This document shows, in pieces, positions 36,578-48,870 of a stretch of DNA of 64,000 bases (position 1 is its first letter; the number at the start of each line of letters is the position of its first letter). Both the position numbers and the translations under genes were made by a program. The notes under the pieces are model-generated. The model saw only the letters and a list, made by a program, of their open reading frames with translations. It was not told the DNA's origin and searched no databases. Location of the stretch: contig CADCXD010000008.1 in assembly GCA_902806575.1 (NCBI GenBank), positions 930,001 through 994,000 on the forward strand, in the 5' to 3' direction. Source of the stretch: Jackrogersella multiformis. Lineage: Eukaryota; Ascomycota; Sordariomycetes; Xylariales; Hypoxylaceae.

Positions 36578-39500
36578 ATGGCATCGCCAGCCATAGCACT
36601 TCCGAATGGCGTTACTGCGCCAGTGCAGCTCAGTAACAACAACGCCAATTCCAATCCCCATACCAATACCACTACCACTACCACTACCACTACCAATACC
36701 AGCACCAATAATGCCATTACCTCTAATTCTCCTAGCACTAATGCCAACATCATGATCGACTCCGATGCCGATGTCAACACCAACACCGACACCGCGCACT
36801 CCGTCGCTAGTACCTCCATCAAGCGCAAACGCGAATCAACTGACTCCGGTGACAAGCAACAGAATGGTGACAGCGTCAACCATATAACTCCTATTGTAAC
36901 CGACGCTGCCTCGTCAATCCCTAGCGCGACAAAGGTCGATCAATCCACAATACTGAACTATTTTGAGGTTCTTCAGAGGTATTTATCCCCGTCACCATTA
37001 CTTTCTTTTACTTAGTTCTATGCGCAACCCTTCGCATTATTTTTAATACATCTATCTATCTATCTATTTATTCGGTTTCTTTATTTACTCAACCTATAAT
37101 TGATTCATATTCTCTGGTACTTACAACTGGCGACATCTAGATTCGATTCAACGCCCTCTGTCCTCAAACGTCCACTTCCCAACCCAGTTGAAGATTCTTC
37201 TTCCGATGAGCCTCAAGCAAAGCGGCAGAAGCCTGACGATGGACGACCGCTACTTTCCATTGCCGACAAGGTGACTCGGGGACATTATGGCGACGTTGAT
37301 AGCATCATCATCGACCTCAAAACCTCCATCACCGAATACCTGGCAGAGCTAAGAAATATCCAGCTTGGTCAGGATACGAAGGCAAACGATGAAGCTATTG
37401 CTAAGATCATCGAGTTCAAGCGCCAGGCATATGCAATATTTAAGAGGGAGATCGCATACCCCGGCAATACCTGTGTTTCTGCGGTACTGCAGGATCTGAA
37501 CGCGATCAGTGATCTGCAGTCTAATGCGGGCGGGAACATGGTGTTGACAGTTCATGGCGAGCAAATGAGAGGGAGACCGTTGTACTCGAGTTTGCAGCAG
37601 TCTGTCACCAATCAGGACGGCACAGAAGCGCTCATTCGGCCTCTCAGGGAGAGCGGGCTCCCCAGCGGCGTCAAGACTGCGAGGGCAATACCGTATTCCT
37701 TTTCTTCGTCGCCTGTTGATAAGGAGAAGAAGTCGAAGACTCTAGGAGAGCTTTTCCCAGCTCCACGCAACCTGCCGTCGCTTCAACCCCCTAAAGCGCC
37801 GAAGAGCACCACCAAGGGCGTTCAGGTCGGTTGGCATCGCCCTGAATTGACCGAGAAGTCTAAGTACCGAGCTGGGTCGTATTTCAGCCAGACTATAACT
37901 ACAGGACGCTGGCTGGACTACAGCAACGCCGCACCTCCGTCGCAGATAATGACCAAGCAACGCGAGCGGGCTCTGAGTCTTGCTGGAAATAAGCCATCTT
38001 CTTCCGACCTTGAGATGTCCGAGATGGATGCCCTTTTCCGTGGCGCATTCTCCAGTTTTGCCCCCTCTAAAGATGATTCAGCCTCCATGATATCGTCAGG
38101 CCTGCTGAGTCAAACTTTGTGGTGGCAGAAGGTGGGAATCCGTAACTTCGACCGCCTGCTTGAAATAGAACAACTGGAAGAGGTCCCTGAGAATGCGAAC
38201 AAGACCGACAGTGCCATCGTCGAGGAGGTAGATGAGGACCTGATCAAGGAAGTTCTGGACAATTGGGACGAAACTATGGTGGACCCCAATTTAGAAGAGG
38301 CCTGGTGTCCGAAGAAACCCGAAGAGGAGAAAGATGCGGATGATGTCCTTCAAGACGTATCCGACATGATCCAGACGCTGGTGTCCTACCAGAAGAATCG
38401 CAACTTGACCCTTCCGTCCGCGTCCAGTCAGAGTCGATACGCGGCAGATCCGGCTCACAGCGATATGCTCACGAACGGAACACCAGTACAGCCAGGCGAG
38501 GAGGAGATGACCACTTATCAGGCCCTCAAGGCGCAGCTAGCTCTTATTATCCAAACGCTGCCACCCTACGCAGTCGCACGCCTAAACTCGGATAAGTTGG
38601 ATGAACTCAACATATCAACCAAGATCGAAGTTCGAACCGATGAATACCAAGGCACGATGGAAGAGGACGAAGCTGCTGCTCGCGCTAGGGCTGCTCAAGC
38701 TGGCACGGTTAACCCCCGGCCAGGTGCTCCTCCTCGCGCGACGAGTTCGTCGAATAGCTTGCAGTATGGTCAACAGTTCCACGGTAGTCGTACTCCAATG
38801 CCCAACGCCCAGTATTATGGTGCGCAGACACCAGTACGCCCTACTCCGCCTGTCATACAAAGACCCCCTCAGACGATGCCGCCGGCGTATCCTCAGCGAC
38901 CTCCATCGAACGCGGGCTATCGACCTCCTAACCAGTATCCCGGTTCGGGCTATTCTCAGCCGTTTAGCAAACCTCCGCAATACTCGCAGCCCGGTCCATA
39001 CAACACGCCCGCGCAAGCCCGACCGCAATACCAGCCAATGCCGGGTTACCCTAACATGGGAACTGCCAATATGGGCAACACGACGCCCCAGACACGTTTC
39101 CAGCAGTATGCGCCAAACACCCAACCACCTAATTACCATCATTCCCAACCCTTCCAGGCACAGCATCAGCCTCACCAGCATCAGGGTACGCCGACCCATC
39201 CGCCGTATGGGCAATATGCGAACGGCGCCGCAGCAATACCGCAGAGAACGGCATCCCCGCATATCCCCCACCAGCAACCCCAGCATCCTCATCCGCATCA
39301 GCACCAAGCTCTTCCCCACCATACAGGGTACAATCCGGCTGTAACACCCATGAGGCAAGCCTCCTATGGCGGACAGCCAAACATAAGCAATGAACCATCA
39401 CGGCGCTTCTATCCGAATGCTGCCTCGCCTGCGATGCCGAACAATCAAGCAAACCATCACAGCCAACAGAATCAACATAATCAGAGCCCGCAGACTCCTG

Positions 39501-39877
39501 GGACATCATCATTCCATACATCTCTTCAGCCCCATCAAGTACAGCAAGCAATGGACCAAGCCAAGGCTCGTTTTGATGCGACCAAGAGTGCACAGAGGAC
39601 AAATGAGGGGATGAGAAACTCGATGCCTGGTCAAGGGCAAGGACAATTGGGTGCACCGGTCGGTCTAGGCGGTATTGGTCTGGGAGGGGATCCAGCAAGG
39701 CTGGTAGCAGCTCGGGCGGGCATACCTAACTATCCCACGTCTAGCCAGGGCCCGAAGACCCAGCTAAACTCGCCTAGGGTCATAAGCGCGCCGCCTGCAA
39801 TTAATGGAAGCCCCACGTTGGCACCTACAGCACCGACGTCAAACGGTGGTCAATTGGTTCCTGGTAGAGAAGCTTAG
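36578..39877 (+). CDS. Large nuclear protein with Gln/Pro/His-rich C-terminus, function unknown
   Basis: Two exons: 36578-36978 and 37141-39877 (intron 162 bases, codon AGA rebuilt), giving 1045 residues. The N-terminus is low-complexity Thr/Asn/Ser encoded by a CCACTA-type repeat, with a basic cluster IKRKRES. A conserved-looking core follows: DKVTRGHYGDVDSIIIDLK, KTLGELFPAPRNLPSLQPPK, VGWHRPE, SYFSQTITTGRWLDYSNA and MSEMDALFRGAFSSFAPSKDD, then WWQKVGIRNFD. Residues from about 670 are rich in Gln, Pro, Tyr and His, as in transcription or chromatin cofactors. I do not recognise a named family and will not assign one; a role in a nuclear complex is inferred from composition only. The intron contains a CTAT repeat. 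The frame continues open after the TAG stop (see 39878-40180). Confidence 0.85.
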
Positions 39878-40180
39878 AAGACTCCTTTGCCACGTCCTAT
39901 TCCCCATTCCGTGCCGGCCCCGCAATACGATTTCATCCGTCCGCCCCAAATGGACGCAGATGGTATATATAGGTTCAACGGTCTGTTCACGGCCGAACAG
40001 CCGGTCCTCCGCGCGGGTTCGGGTTCGGGTGACGAGCTAGCTAGTAGGGCCACGGCGAACCTGCAGCAAAACCCGCAACAAGCAAACCGAGAGGTGTGGA
40101 ACCTTGGTATTCAGCATACGATACCTGTGTATCAATCAACACTTCCGACATCAGGAGCGAGTCAAGATAGAAGAAGATAA
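39878..40180 (+). other. Open in-frame extension after the stop of the Q/P-rich gene
   Basis: Directly after TAG (39875-39877) the same frame stays open for 100 codons to TAA. It reads protein-like at first (PLPRPIPHSVPAPQYDFIR, then MDADGIYRFNGLFTAEQP), with codon use like the gene. It may be a former C-terminus cut off by a nonsense change, or a readthrough product. It could also be chance. Confidence 0.4.
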
Positions 40181-42089
40181 GGTGATAGGTGGGGTTGTCA
40201 TAGAATGATAGGATAGGCATCGAGTTATTACGCTCGATATAAGGCCTCACTCAACCCGAGCGTTTGATTCTTTTACTCATCACATTACTCGTAACTCATT
40301 CGTCGTATTAAGAGGGCGTGTCGTCAACGACACCGGAGAAACGGAGTTAGCGAAGTGGACACAACGGAGGGAATTCCCCAAAGGCAAACGGGACGGGTAG
40401 GAAATGTAGATGGCACTTTTTATTTACTTTTTGTTTTTATTTTACGTACTACTACTACTACTACCACTACAACTACAACTACTACTTTTGTTACCCTTTT
40501 CATCTCCCAGGGATAGAAAAGCTACTTACTCCCTCCTTTTTCATTCCCCATTTCCCCCATTCGAAGCAAGGCCGGCCGATGCCGCCGTGCGGCAGCACGA
40601 GCGGCAGACGCGGCTTTGGTGTATAAAACACGGAGGCTACCTACCTACCTATACGAGCTACCGCGATAGCCGAGAGAGAAGGGAGAGGAGGCAGAAATCC
40701 CAGCAGAGATGGTTCTTGAGGTTCGGCGCCCGCGGAGAGGGCGTGCTAGTTACTTAGTGCACGGGCAGTTGGCTTAGTTAGGTACTAATTGATGGCGATG
40801 TGTCTTGCTTGTTCCTGCTGCGTCTTTTGTACGATGCGTGATGTGTGGTGTCTGATGTGTGATTCTTGTTCTGGAAGGGTAAGGATAGGTACGGACTTGG
40901 GTGCTTGGACGTACTGGTAGGAAGGCGGAGGGTGTGGTTGAGGGTTGCTGGTTGCTAGTTTGATGCTTGATGAGTGGCGTGTGGAGATAGCTCATTTTTA
41001 TAGGCAATTGAGTTGTTTACTCGCTCGTGAGGAGGTTTGTATCCATGGATGTGACATGACTAGGTATTTATGCTTAGCTATTATACCAATTACCTACTAG
41101 GGAACATAGGTACCTAAGCTACCTTAGGTATATAAGCTTGTATTTAGTTTGCTCGTAGGTGCACATGTGGTAATGCTATGAACCTCCTTCTCTCATTTGT
41201 GAATAGCCAACGAAGTACATGGCCAGATTCAACATTCTACAATGAACGGATGAAGCCAAACCTAGACTGATATTATGGTGCTGATCTCTCGCCTACCTAT
41301 TTTCTATTCCGGTCTCATGAGATTGACGCTGCCGCTAATTTGTAGCAATAGAAAGTCTGTAGGAAGAAATACATATTTGCGATAATAGTGAGACCTTGGA
41401 GGGTTACAGCAAGACTACTGCGCCAATTCGTGTTATTCGAAATCGAAGTTTTCGAAAGGGCGATTGGGAAGATGTTGGAAGACTTTTTACGAGAGCCGCT
41501 TATATGTTAGGAGACTCTACTAGCCGGTGGAGGGTTAACTTGGGTTGTCTGTTCTCAAAGGATATAGCTTGTCTTTTGTTTGGATAATTGAGAAATACAT
41601 CCATACTTTTTATGTTTCTACGATGCGCTAGCCCGAGGTCCATCTCATGTATTATTCATAGTATAGAGTGGCTAATTCGTACGTATAATAATAGAAGCTA
41701 GGGGTGCCAGCCGCAGAGAGGCCTGCCACTGCTTGAAGCAGAATGGGATCGGACCACTCGATATCGAGATGAAATCCCGATTTCGGGTTTTGCAAACCAT
41801 GTGATAATAAGTGAAATGCCTTTTCTCTATTCCGCATCCTAGCCTACCCAAACCTAGCCATTCTCTAATGACTGTACACCTAAACTAAACACATACCTAG
41901 GTACACAAGTGCTGAATGGTACAACGCGGCGACAATCCCGCATAATAACAGAACCAACGCCCTCCACCCCCCAAACCTCTTTGATTTACAAAAGGAGAAG
42001 AAAGAACTTAAAAAAAACTAGAAACTGTACCCTAGCGATTTGTACACCTGCGAGACGGGCTTGCGGATCGACCCGCGGCCAATGCGATC
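40181..42089. other. Intergenic, no gene seen
   Basis: Contains an (ACT)n tract near 40,447-40,485, CCTACC motifs at 40,640-40,652 and 41,105-41,130, and CCTAGGTA at 41,895. Short open frames have no family resemblance. Confidence 0.55.
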
Positions 42090-43893
42090 CTAATGCCAGA
42101 TAGGAGGGTCCCTGTCGGCTTCTCCGCCCGGGACGTGGGACGCGCTCATGCTGGTGCGGGTGTACAGCGCGGCCTGCCCGAACAGGTTGGTGATCGGGAA
42201 CGAGTGCCTGTCGTAGTTACCGACGAGGGCGCGCACGCGGGGCGTGTCGGGGTCGGCGTGGTGGTCGCTACGGGTGCTGTTAGTATTTACCCAGATGTAG
42301 AACACATGCGCTTTTCGAAGGGAGGGAGATTGGGTCAGGAGAAGAGCAAGGGTGGGAGGATGCTAAAGTGCTAGTATAGAGTAACGAGGAAGAGTGAATT
42401 AAGAAAAAAAAAAACATACTGATAATAAGCCGTCAGCTTATCGTCGAGCTCCAGAGGCTTGGACGAGCGAGTGATCATCTCGTCCTCGGCGGGGGTCAGC
42501 ACGACGTTCCAGAACATGGCGGCGGGCTCGGCGAGGTCGGCGACGACCTCCTTGACGCAGAAGCTGGGGTTGGGGGCGAAGACGAGGGTGCGGTCGTCGA
42601 CCTCGGCGAAGCCGGCGGCGCCGTGCTGGCCGACGACCGAGAAGCCCTTGCGGAAGAGCACCCGGGCGCACTCGGTGCAGTACGCGGCGTCCTGCGCGAA
42701 CAGCTGGATCATGGAGCCGAAGCGCTTGTGCAGGCACTCCACCAGCGTCATCGCCGCCGCGTGCCGGTACACGGCCTGCCGCGTGCGCGGGTGGTCGTCC
42801 GCCGGCCGCGACGTGATGTTGCCGAGGTCGAAGCACACGATGCGGTTGATGTAGGGGGGCAGCGGGAGCCGCATGAACGTCGCGTAGAAGTGCTGGCCTA
42901 TGGGGTTCGCCAGCCACCGGGACATGCACCTGTTGAAGACGCCCAGCTCGACCTCGAGGTCTCGGCTCTCCGAGTAGTCGAAAGGCTGCGTCTTGAGGGA
43001 CATGGTGCAGTACGGCATCCCGTCTGGCCGGTACGGGGGCGGGAATGCTAGGTCCCGGTACCCGTGGAATTCTACCTTGTACGTGACCCTATTCATACGT
43101 GTCAGCTTAGTCTGTCTTGACAAGAGAGCTAGCTGAACGGAGAAGCTGCGGACCCCTTTTGTTTCTCAAATTTTTGGTCCTCCCCGGCGAAGGCGGGTAT
43201 CATCACGGGATTCTGCTTCCGGATCTTTTCCTCAATGGAGAGGATCTCCTGTCTGGTCCAGAGCCGGCTACCCGCTTCGTAGTTTTCGATGACCTGACGC
43301 TGAAGCTTGAGCTCGGCATCCGACCATGTTCGGAACACGTTTCTCGGGTCGATGAAGGTCTCGCCGGTTGCGGTCGAGCCTACTGTCGAGGCTTTCTTGG
43401 AGGTTGCGACGACAGACATTTGACTCGCGGGCTCTGCCTTTGGAGTCTTGGAATCTTTTTTCTCCTTGGGGTCTTGGGGAATGGAGGTCATGCTGTCGCT
43501 GAACTCATCGTCCTCAGAACTAATACTGTTAGAACTATCGGAGCTTTTGTTGGCACGGATATCGTCCTTTGCATTTTTATCCCGGGAAACCACATCGTAT
43601 CGGCGCTCGACCGTCAGCCCCTCGTTCGAGTGCTGGATCTTCGTCTGTGAGGAATGGCCGTTTGGGGGACCATTGGTCTGACCATCAGTATGGCCGTTTA
43701 GTAGATTCGAATCCGGTATGTTCACATTCGAGAAAGGAGCGCCTAAATTTAATACGAGACTGTCCATCGTCCCGTCGTGTGATTTGCACTGCTGCATCCG
43801 GATAGTAGGGCGCTTGGGCTCGCTGGGAGAGAACTTTTCCTTCACGGCCCTCATCCTCCTGCGAAGGGATTCCGACGTGAACCTAAGAGACAT
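42090..43893 (-). CDS. SRR1-like domain protein
   Basis: Three exons: 43893-43154, 43088-42420 and 42276-42090, with introns of 65 and 143 bases, giving 531 residues. The first 245 residues are Ser/Lys/Asp-rich and disordered, with a Myb-like hint near the end (FRTWSDAELKLQRQVIENY). The second exon is the SRR1-like domain: IVCFDLGNITSRP, a helical stretch, then DAAYCTECARVLFRKGFSVV and TLVFAPNPSFCVKEVV. The last exon ends DTPRVRALVGNYDRHSFP, as in fungal relatives. The first donor (GTCCGC) is weak, and the last acceptor lies very close to its TACTAAC branch site, so both junctions are less certain than the frame. An in-frame ATG at 43974 could extend the N-terminus. SRR1 relatives affect clock and light responses in plants; the fungal role is unknown. 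Exon 2 is much more GC-rich than its flanks. Confidence 0.75.
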
Positions 43894-45993
43894 GATGGCG
43901 GGAGAGATGCAGGGACTTGGATTAGACGCCGGTGAATATATTCTATGTAGTTCACTTGGATGTAAAATCCGCACCTAGAACAAGGAGGTGTTGGGAATTC
44001 GTGCTTCGTATGATATCCAAAGGATACGCAAATAATACAGTTCTCCAATAATTACCTCTAAAGAGAAAATGCAAGCGATGCTCAAGGGATAGAGCTGGGT
44101 ATTGGGAAGATATAATGTTCATAAGATGACTAGTTCCATGATGTCCAAAGGCGAAGATGGATTTGGAGCTGGGCTTTCGCCTGCACTGCGGCTTCTACAT
44201 TAATGGGCGTCTCGTGGCGCCGGGCAAGATCGACAGGTCTACCTACCTAGGGTATGGAAGTGTATAACCTATTTCCCGAACTCACAATAACTGCCTATTG
44301 GCATCTACGTCTTGGTGGTGGGAATTTCCCAGGAGTATCGTCTTCCCACGCAGCCACGCGCCGTGGCGAGAGCGTCCCCCCGATAGCGCTGGAAGCTTCC
44401 GAGTTATCCAGACAGATCCCATGGTTCCGCTGGCCCATTATCTCCTCTAAAGGCAATGATCGAAGGCTGAAATATATTATGGTCACCTTGAAAAGCTTAT
44501 ATTCACGGATAAGTGCCATCGTGGGCAGGCCGAGCAGGGTCCCGGGTCGATCTCAGGGTCGTTCCACCACAAGCTGAGTTTCAGCCGGCAGCCAATATGA
44601 GATAGCATTGAGCCACGGTATATGTCCGTAGAAGCGTTCATTGCTATCAAAGGACACGGCGACTTCCTTTTAGTAATTAATCGATTTGATCTGCGATGGT
44701 GCAATAGTTTATGGTTTCCGCAGTCAAGAAAAACGCTAAAAATTCCACTTTCGCCTATCTGTCATGGTGGCCAAGAGCGAAGTAGGACGAAATACATGTC
44801 TAAGGCGTTATTACCGACGAGCGGTTGCCGCTGCAGGAGTTTAGCATCAATCTGAGCGTGGGTGTGTTTTAAGATTTTAAGAACTCAGCATTGGCATATA
44901 TTTATCCTAGGCGCCCTTCTCGGGAGTTTCTTTCCTTTTTATGAATTTTTATAAATACTGAATTAAGTCTTGAAATTTGGTAACATCTCTTGTGTGTTGG
45001 ATGATTTTCTGGTGTTGAATTATTTATATGTACTAGCATATCGTAAGAATGATACCTATATTTCTTCAGTTGCCATAGTAAATCATGTAAGTACCTAGGT
45101 ATACCTTGATGTATGGTTGCGAATACATCCCAGGTCTTTCAATTTGTTCTTCAGAATTGTTGAGTACCTTAGGTAGGTATGAAGAGGGAAGAAGAAGGTT
45201 GTGAACCAACCTACCTACCTAGAACCTTAGCAGCTTAGCTACCTAGCTAGGTAGCTAGGTACCTACCTACCTACCTAGGTGCTTATGTAAGGACCTCAGT
45301 AAAGGAGTAAAGGAGCCAAGATTAAGTAGGGCGAACAAGGGCGATGATGAGCGATGTGAAACAAAAGGGGGTTCCACTTCGGTTAACGGCATTTCAACGA
45401 GAGTTACAAGTAGTTAAATACATAAATCGTAACACCTGTTTTAAATAAAGGGGCGCTTGTGACTGGGATATTCGCTAATCCATCAGAATCAGGGGTCAGG
45501 GGCATTCACCCGTCCAGCCCGTCTTTAACATTTAAACCCCCTAGTTATAGAAAAGAACCATTTAAAAAACAAATACCTAGTATATAAATAAGACGAATGT
45601 TGACTGAGATAATAAAACCTCGATGATCCTTACGATCTTTAGAGTTCCTGCAACGACGATCACTCACTCGTAGTTGTAGACACTGGGGGGAAATGGGGAC
45701 GTGTACACTATGGATGAATATCTAAATATCTATTTATCTAGAATCTATTCATCTACATTCCAAACTACCCAAGTAATGGATATGTGGGGAAGATTGCGTG
45801 TACTCTTTTCTTGTCTTGTCTTGTCTTTCCTAGGTTAGGCACTCGGTACTCTCTCCCCAAACATAAATGTGCCCGGCCACAACTCTCTACTCTCGACTCC
45901 CCGAGTATAATAAGAAATGTTTGGTACCACGTCGTCAAGCCATCTCTTCCAAGGTCAACTTCGACTCCTTCACCGATTCCCGCCAACCTCGCA
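43894..45993. other. Intergenic, repeat-rich
   Basis: About 2.1 kb without a gene. Holds the densest CCTAGGTA block of the window (45,205-45,285) and AT-rich DNA. Confidence 0.55.
45205..45285. repeat. Dense block of CCTAGGTA/CTAGCTAGG palindromes
   Basis: Overlapping copies of ACCTACC, CCTAGCTAGGTAGC and TACCTAGGT occupy about 80 bases. The block can form several alternative hairpins. Same motif family as at 2516-2957. Confidence 0.75.
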
Positions 45994-47213
45994 ATGGCCG
46001 GGAGGCTCACCCAGAAGATCCTAGGCCACATAGGCCACCTGGGCCCCCTGCTCAGCGGCGAACCGCCTAGTCAGGCTGTAGTATCTCCCGCCCGCTGGCA
46101 GGTCGATGTCAACCAAACCGCCCTCCACCCCGCGCCAGGCACCTACCCGCGGCTATGCCGGCTCGCCGACAGCAGCCTACTCTGCGTCACCACCGGATTC
46201 CAAGGCCCCGGAGGCCGCGAGCATGTGCTCCAGGTATCGCGCAGCGTGGACGGCGGCCACACCTTCGCGGCGCACGGGGAGATCGCCCGCGGCGTCGGCG
46301 ACATCGACAACGGGTTCCTGATGGAGGTGCCGGCCTCGCCGCCGAGCCACAACCGCCCCGTGGTCCTCGCCGCCTTCCGCAACCACGACCGCGGTCCGGC
46401 CCGCGGCCCGCCCACCCACTTCCGCATCACCGTGTGCCGCAGCGACGACGGCGGCCGCTCCTGGAAGTTCGCCTCCCACGCCGCCCAGCAGAGCGCCAAC
46501 GCCACCCACGGCCTCGGCCTGTGGGAGCCGTACATGCGGCGCGCCGGCCGCGACGTCCAGCTGACGTATTCGCGCGAGCTCGCGCCTGATAACCAGGAGA
46601 CGTTCCGCGTGGACTCGCGCGATGGCGGTACCACTTGGACGGAGCCCCGGTGTCTCTGGTGCCACTCGCCGCGCGTCAACCTGCGCGACGGCATGCAGAG
46701 CATCGTCGGCGTGCGCGATGCGACGGCATGCAGAGCATCGTCGGCGTGCGCGATGCGGCGGCGGCGGCGGACGGGCAGGCGCAGGCGCAGGCGCAGCACC
46801 CCGAGGCGCAGGTGGTAGTGTTCGAGACGACGCGACAAGGCACCTACAGCGTGGAGTACGCGGTGTCGTACGACTCAGGGCTGACGTGGGGGTCGCGGGG
46901 CGTGGTATACCAGCCGCGGGCGGGGCGCAACGCGGGGGCGCCGCAGGTCGAGCGCTGGGGGGCCACGGGGCTGGCGGTGGTGTTCATGACGGACGAGGAG
47001 GAGGCGGAGGCGCCGGCGTGGCCGGGCAAGGCCGCCATCAAGGTCGTGTTCGCCGCCGGCCTGGACGGGGGCAGGATATCCTGGAGCCCGCCCACGCTGG
47101 TCCACGCTGCGCCGGCTTTCTGGCCCGGGCTCTTCCGGCTCGGGCCCAACGAGCTCATGGCCGTCTTCGAGACGGGAGGGAGGGCTGTGGGGAAGCGCTT
47201 GATATACGGTTAG
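45994..47213 (+). pseudogene. BNR/Asp-box repeat (sialidase-like) gene, frameshifted by a 35-base duplication
   Basis: From the ATG at 45994 (MAGRLTQKILGHIG) the frame shows a beta-propeller of Asp-box type: YPRLCRLADSSLLCVTTGF, SRSVDGGHTF, DIDNGFLMEV, CRSDDGGRSWKFAS, SRDGGTTWTEPRC and NLRDGMQSIVGVRD. It then runs off frame. The rest is in another frame: VVVFETTRQGTYSVEYAVSY, DSGLTWGS, then WPGLFRLGPNELMAVFETGG to the stop at 47213. Between them sits a perfect 35-base tandem duplication (46685-46754). One copy alone would join both halves in frame into a protein of about 394 residues. No splice sites can remove exactly one copy. Relatives are fungal sialidase/BNR-repeat hydrolases of uncertain substrate. 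No signal peptide is seen. Confidence 0.8.
46685..46754. repeat. Perfect 35-base tandem duplication
   Basis: Copies at 46685-46719 and 46720-46754 are identical. The length is not a multiple of three, so it shifts the reading frame of the BNR-repeat gene. Perfect identity suggests it is very young, or an assembly or library artefact. Confidence 0.9.
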
Positions 47214-47628
47214 ATGGGTGGGTGGATAGACAGATAGATAGATAAATAGAATGGGTTAAGGCGCTCGTCATAGTTAATTAGGCACGAGAGCTAAGAATGA
47301 CTTGCGACAATAAGATACCTGCCTAGCAATAGGGGAATTATTTTTTTCTCATTACTGATTAGCAACACTGATGAATGCATCTGGTAACAGGAGTAACAAT
47401 GGGGACAATAGGACAAATGCGTAGACATGGATATTTGGACGTGTGGGCGGTCCGGCTAAAGCCATGAACGATAGACAGCAGAGGCGCACCTCATCAGGGG
47501 ATGTCACCTCGATTGAAACTAGGGAGACATATCATACTGTGTAAAAGAGGGTATCATAAGCATGTAGGTACCTAATAAATAGAGTAATCTTTCATACAGC
47601 CTCCCCTGATACGCAAGCCATCTATTCT
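47214..47628. other. Intergenic between convergent genes
   Basis: Contains a short GATA-type repeat right after 47,220. Nothing coding. Confidence 0.6.
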
Positions 47629-48870
47629 TTAGTCTGATTTCGCCTCGCTTACATCCTCACGATACACCCTTCTCAATTCAAACAGGACTTCGATGGTGAT
47701 GAGGAATATAATGATCCACTCCAACCGATGACCATATTTTTCGCTAACCATCTCTCTTAAGACACTTACGTTCTCAAACCCGTAGTCGATCTTCTTGTTC
47801 AGGATCCCGATCCGCTGCCGTATATCCAGAATAGTGCTAATCTGGTTGTAGTAGTTCTCGAGATTCGACTCGGAGTCCCAGAACATATCCGGCAGCTGGT
47901 CTGTGATATCTGAATAGTGGTTTAGTTGTGACCTCAGGCTCAGGAGCTGGCCCGTCATCTTCAATACGGAGCTTCGCTTTAGCTTGTGCTCTAGGCCACC
48001 CTCTAGGAATTGCAAGAACAGCTTGGAGCTTTCAAAGTAGCCGATCGCCTGGTTTTCCAGCACCGCCAGCTTGGGGCTTCTGGCCAACCCGCTCGAGAAG
48101 GCAATTTTGGCGAGCGTCGTGTTCAACCTGTCGTTGTCCACCTCTTGCGCTCGCGTGCCCAGGACGACGACCTCGCCCTTCATGTAGCTGGTGTCGCGTG
48201 TTTCATCTGGCAAGAACTCAAGCTCTTCTATCTCGAGAAGATTAATGTGAGGAAGGTCGGCCGCTCGTATCAGCTGCTTGGTGGCAAGTGTCTTGAGGGC
48301 GTCGTCTGGTACTGACCAAGCCACAACGGTGCCGGAAGGGAAGACGAAGATATCGCCATTATTGATGCCCCTTGCGTGTACGACGCCTGTGGGATCGAAG
48401 TCGGTACTGTCGGGATCTAGCTCGAAGGCGTGGAAGCGCAGTATCTCCTGTACCGCTTCCATATCGAAAGATTGAGCAACGCATATCGAGGAGATTCTTC
48501 GACGATAGTCGGTATCAGGTTTGGTATGATCTTTCTTCACATCATGGGTGCCTTTAGGTGCTTTCGGTGTGAGTCCCAGGCGCAAAGTCTTGGCCGCCGA
48601 TGCTCGAGCGGGTTTGCGCTTGGACGAAGGTGTTGCTCTACTTTGCTGGGATGTGTCTGGATTGTTGGCAGCATCTTCTGAAATACTTGACCCATCGTTT
48701 CTGTCAGTGCTGGACATTAATTGGCTCGAGGTGAAGAGGTTGCGCTTCGGCGGCAGAGATGCGAGGATGATTCGGTGAAAACATCGCTGCGGCTGCGGTC
48801 GCGGGGCGTAGGTTATGGTGTGCAGTCCTCGAAGTGCGGGAACTGCTATTCTTTGCAATGATAGACGCAT
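47629..48870 (-). CDS. DUF155/RMND1-family mitochondrial inner-membrane protein
   Basis: Single exon, 413 residues. The N-terminus is Arg-rich without acids (MRLSLQRIAVPALRGLHTI), as in mitochondrial presequences. Then comes a Ser/Lys-rich linker and the DUF155 domain at about 130-380: HARGINNGDIFVFPSGTVV, LEIEELEFLPDE, MKGEVVVLGTR and ARSPKLAVLENQAIGYFESS. Near the C-terminus lies one hydrophobic helix (LEWIIIFLITIEVLFELRRVY) that anchors it. Human RMND1 and yeast relatives support mitochondrial translation from the inner membrane; the same role is inferred here. It shares a 630-base divergent promoter with the PPR-like gene, also mitochondrial. Confidence 0.92.
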   Translation of the reverse strand: MRLSLQRIAVPALRGLHTITYAPRPQPQRCFHRIILASLPPKRNLFTSSQLMSSTDRNDGSSISEDAANNPDTSQQSRATPSSKRKPARASAAKTLRLGLTPKAPKGTHDVKKDHTKPDTDYRRRISSICVAQSFDMEAVQEILRFHAFELDPDSTDFDPTGVVHARGINNGDIFVFPSGTVVAWSVPDDALKTLATKQLIRAADLPHINLLEIEELEFLPDETRDTSYMKGEVVVLGTRAQEVDNDRLNTTLAKIAFSSGLARSPKLAVLENQAIGYFESSKLFLQFLEGGLEHKLKRSSVLKMTGQLLSLRSQLNHYSDITDQLPDMFWDSESNLENYYNQISTILDIRQRIGILNKKIDYGFENVSVLREMVSEKYGHRLEWIIIFLITIEVLFELRRVYREDVSEAKSD

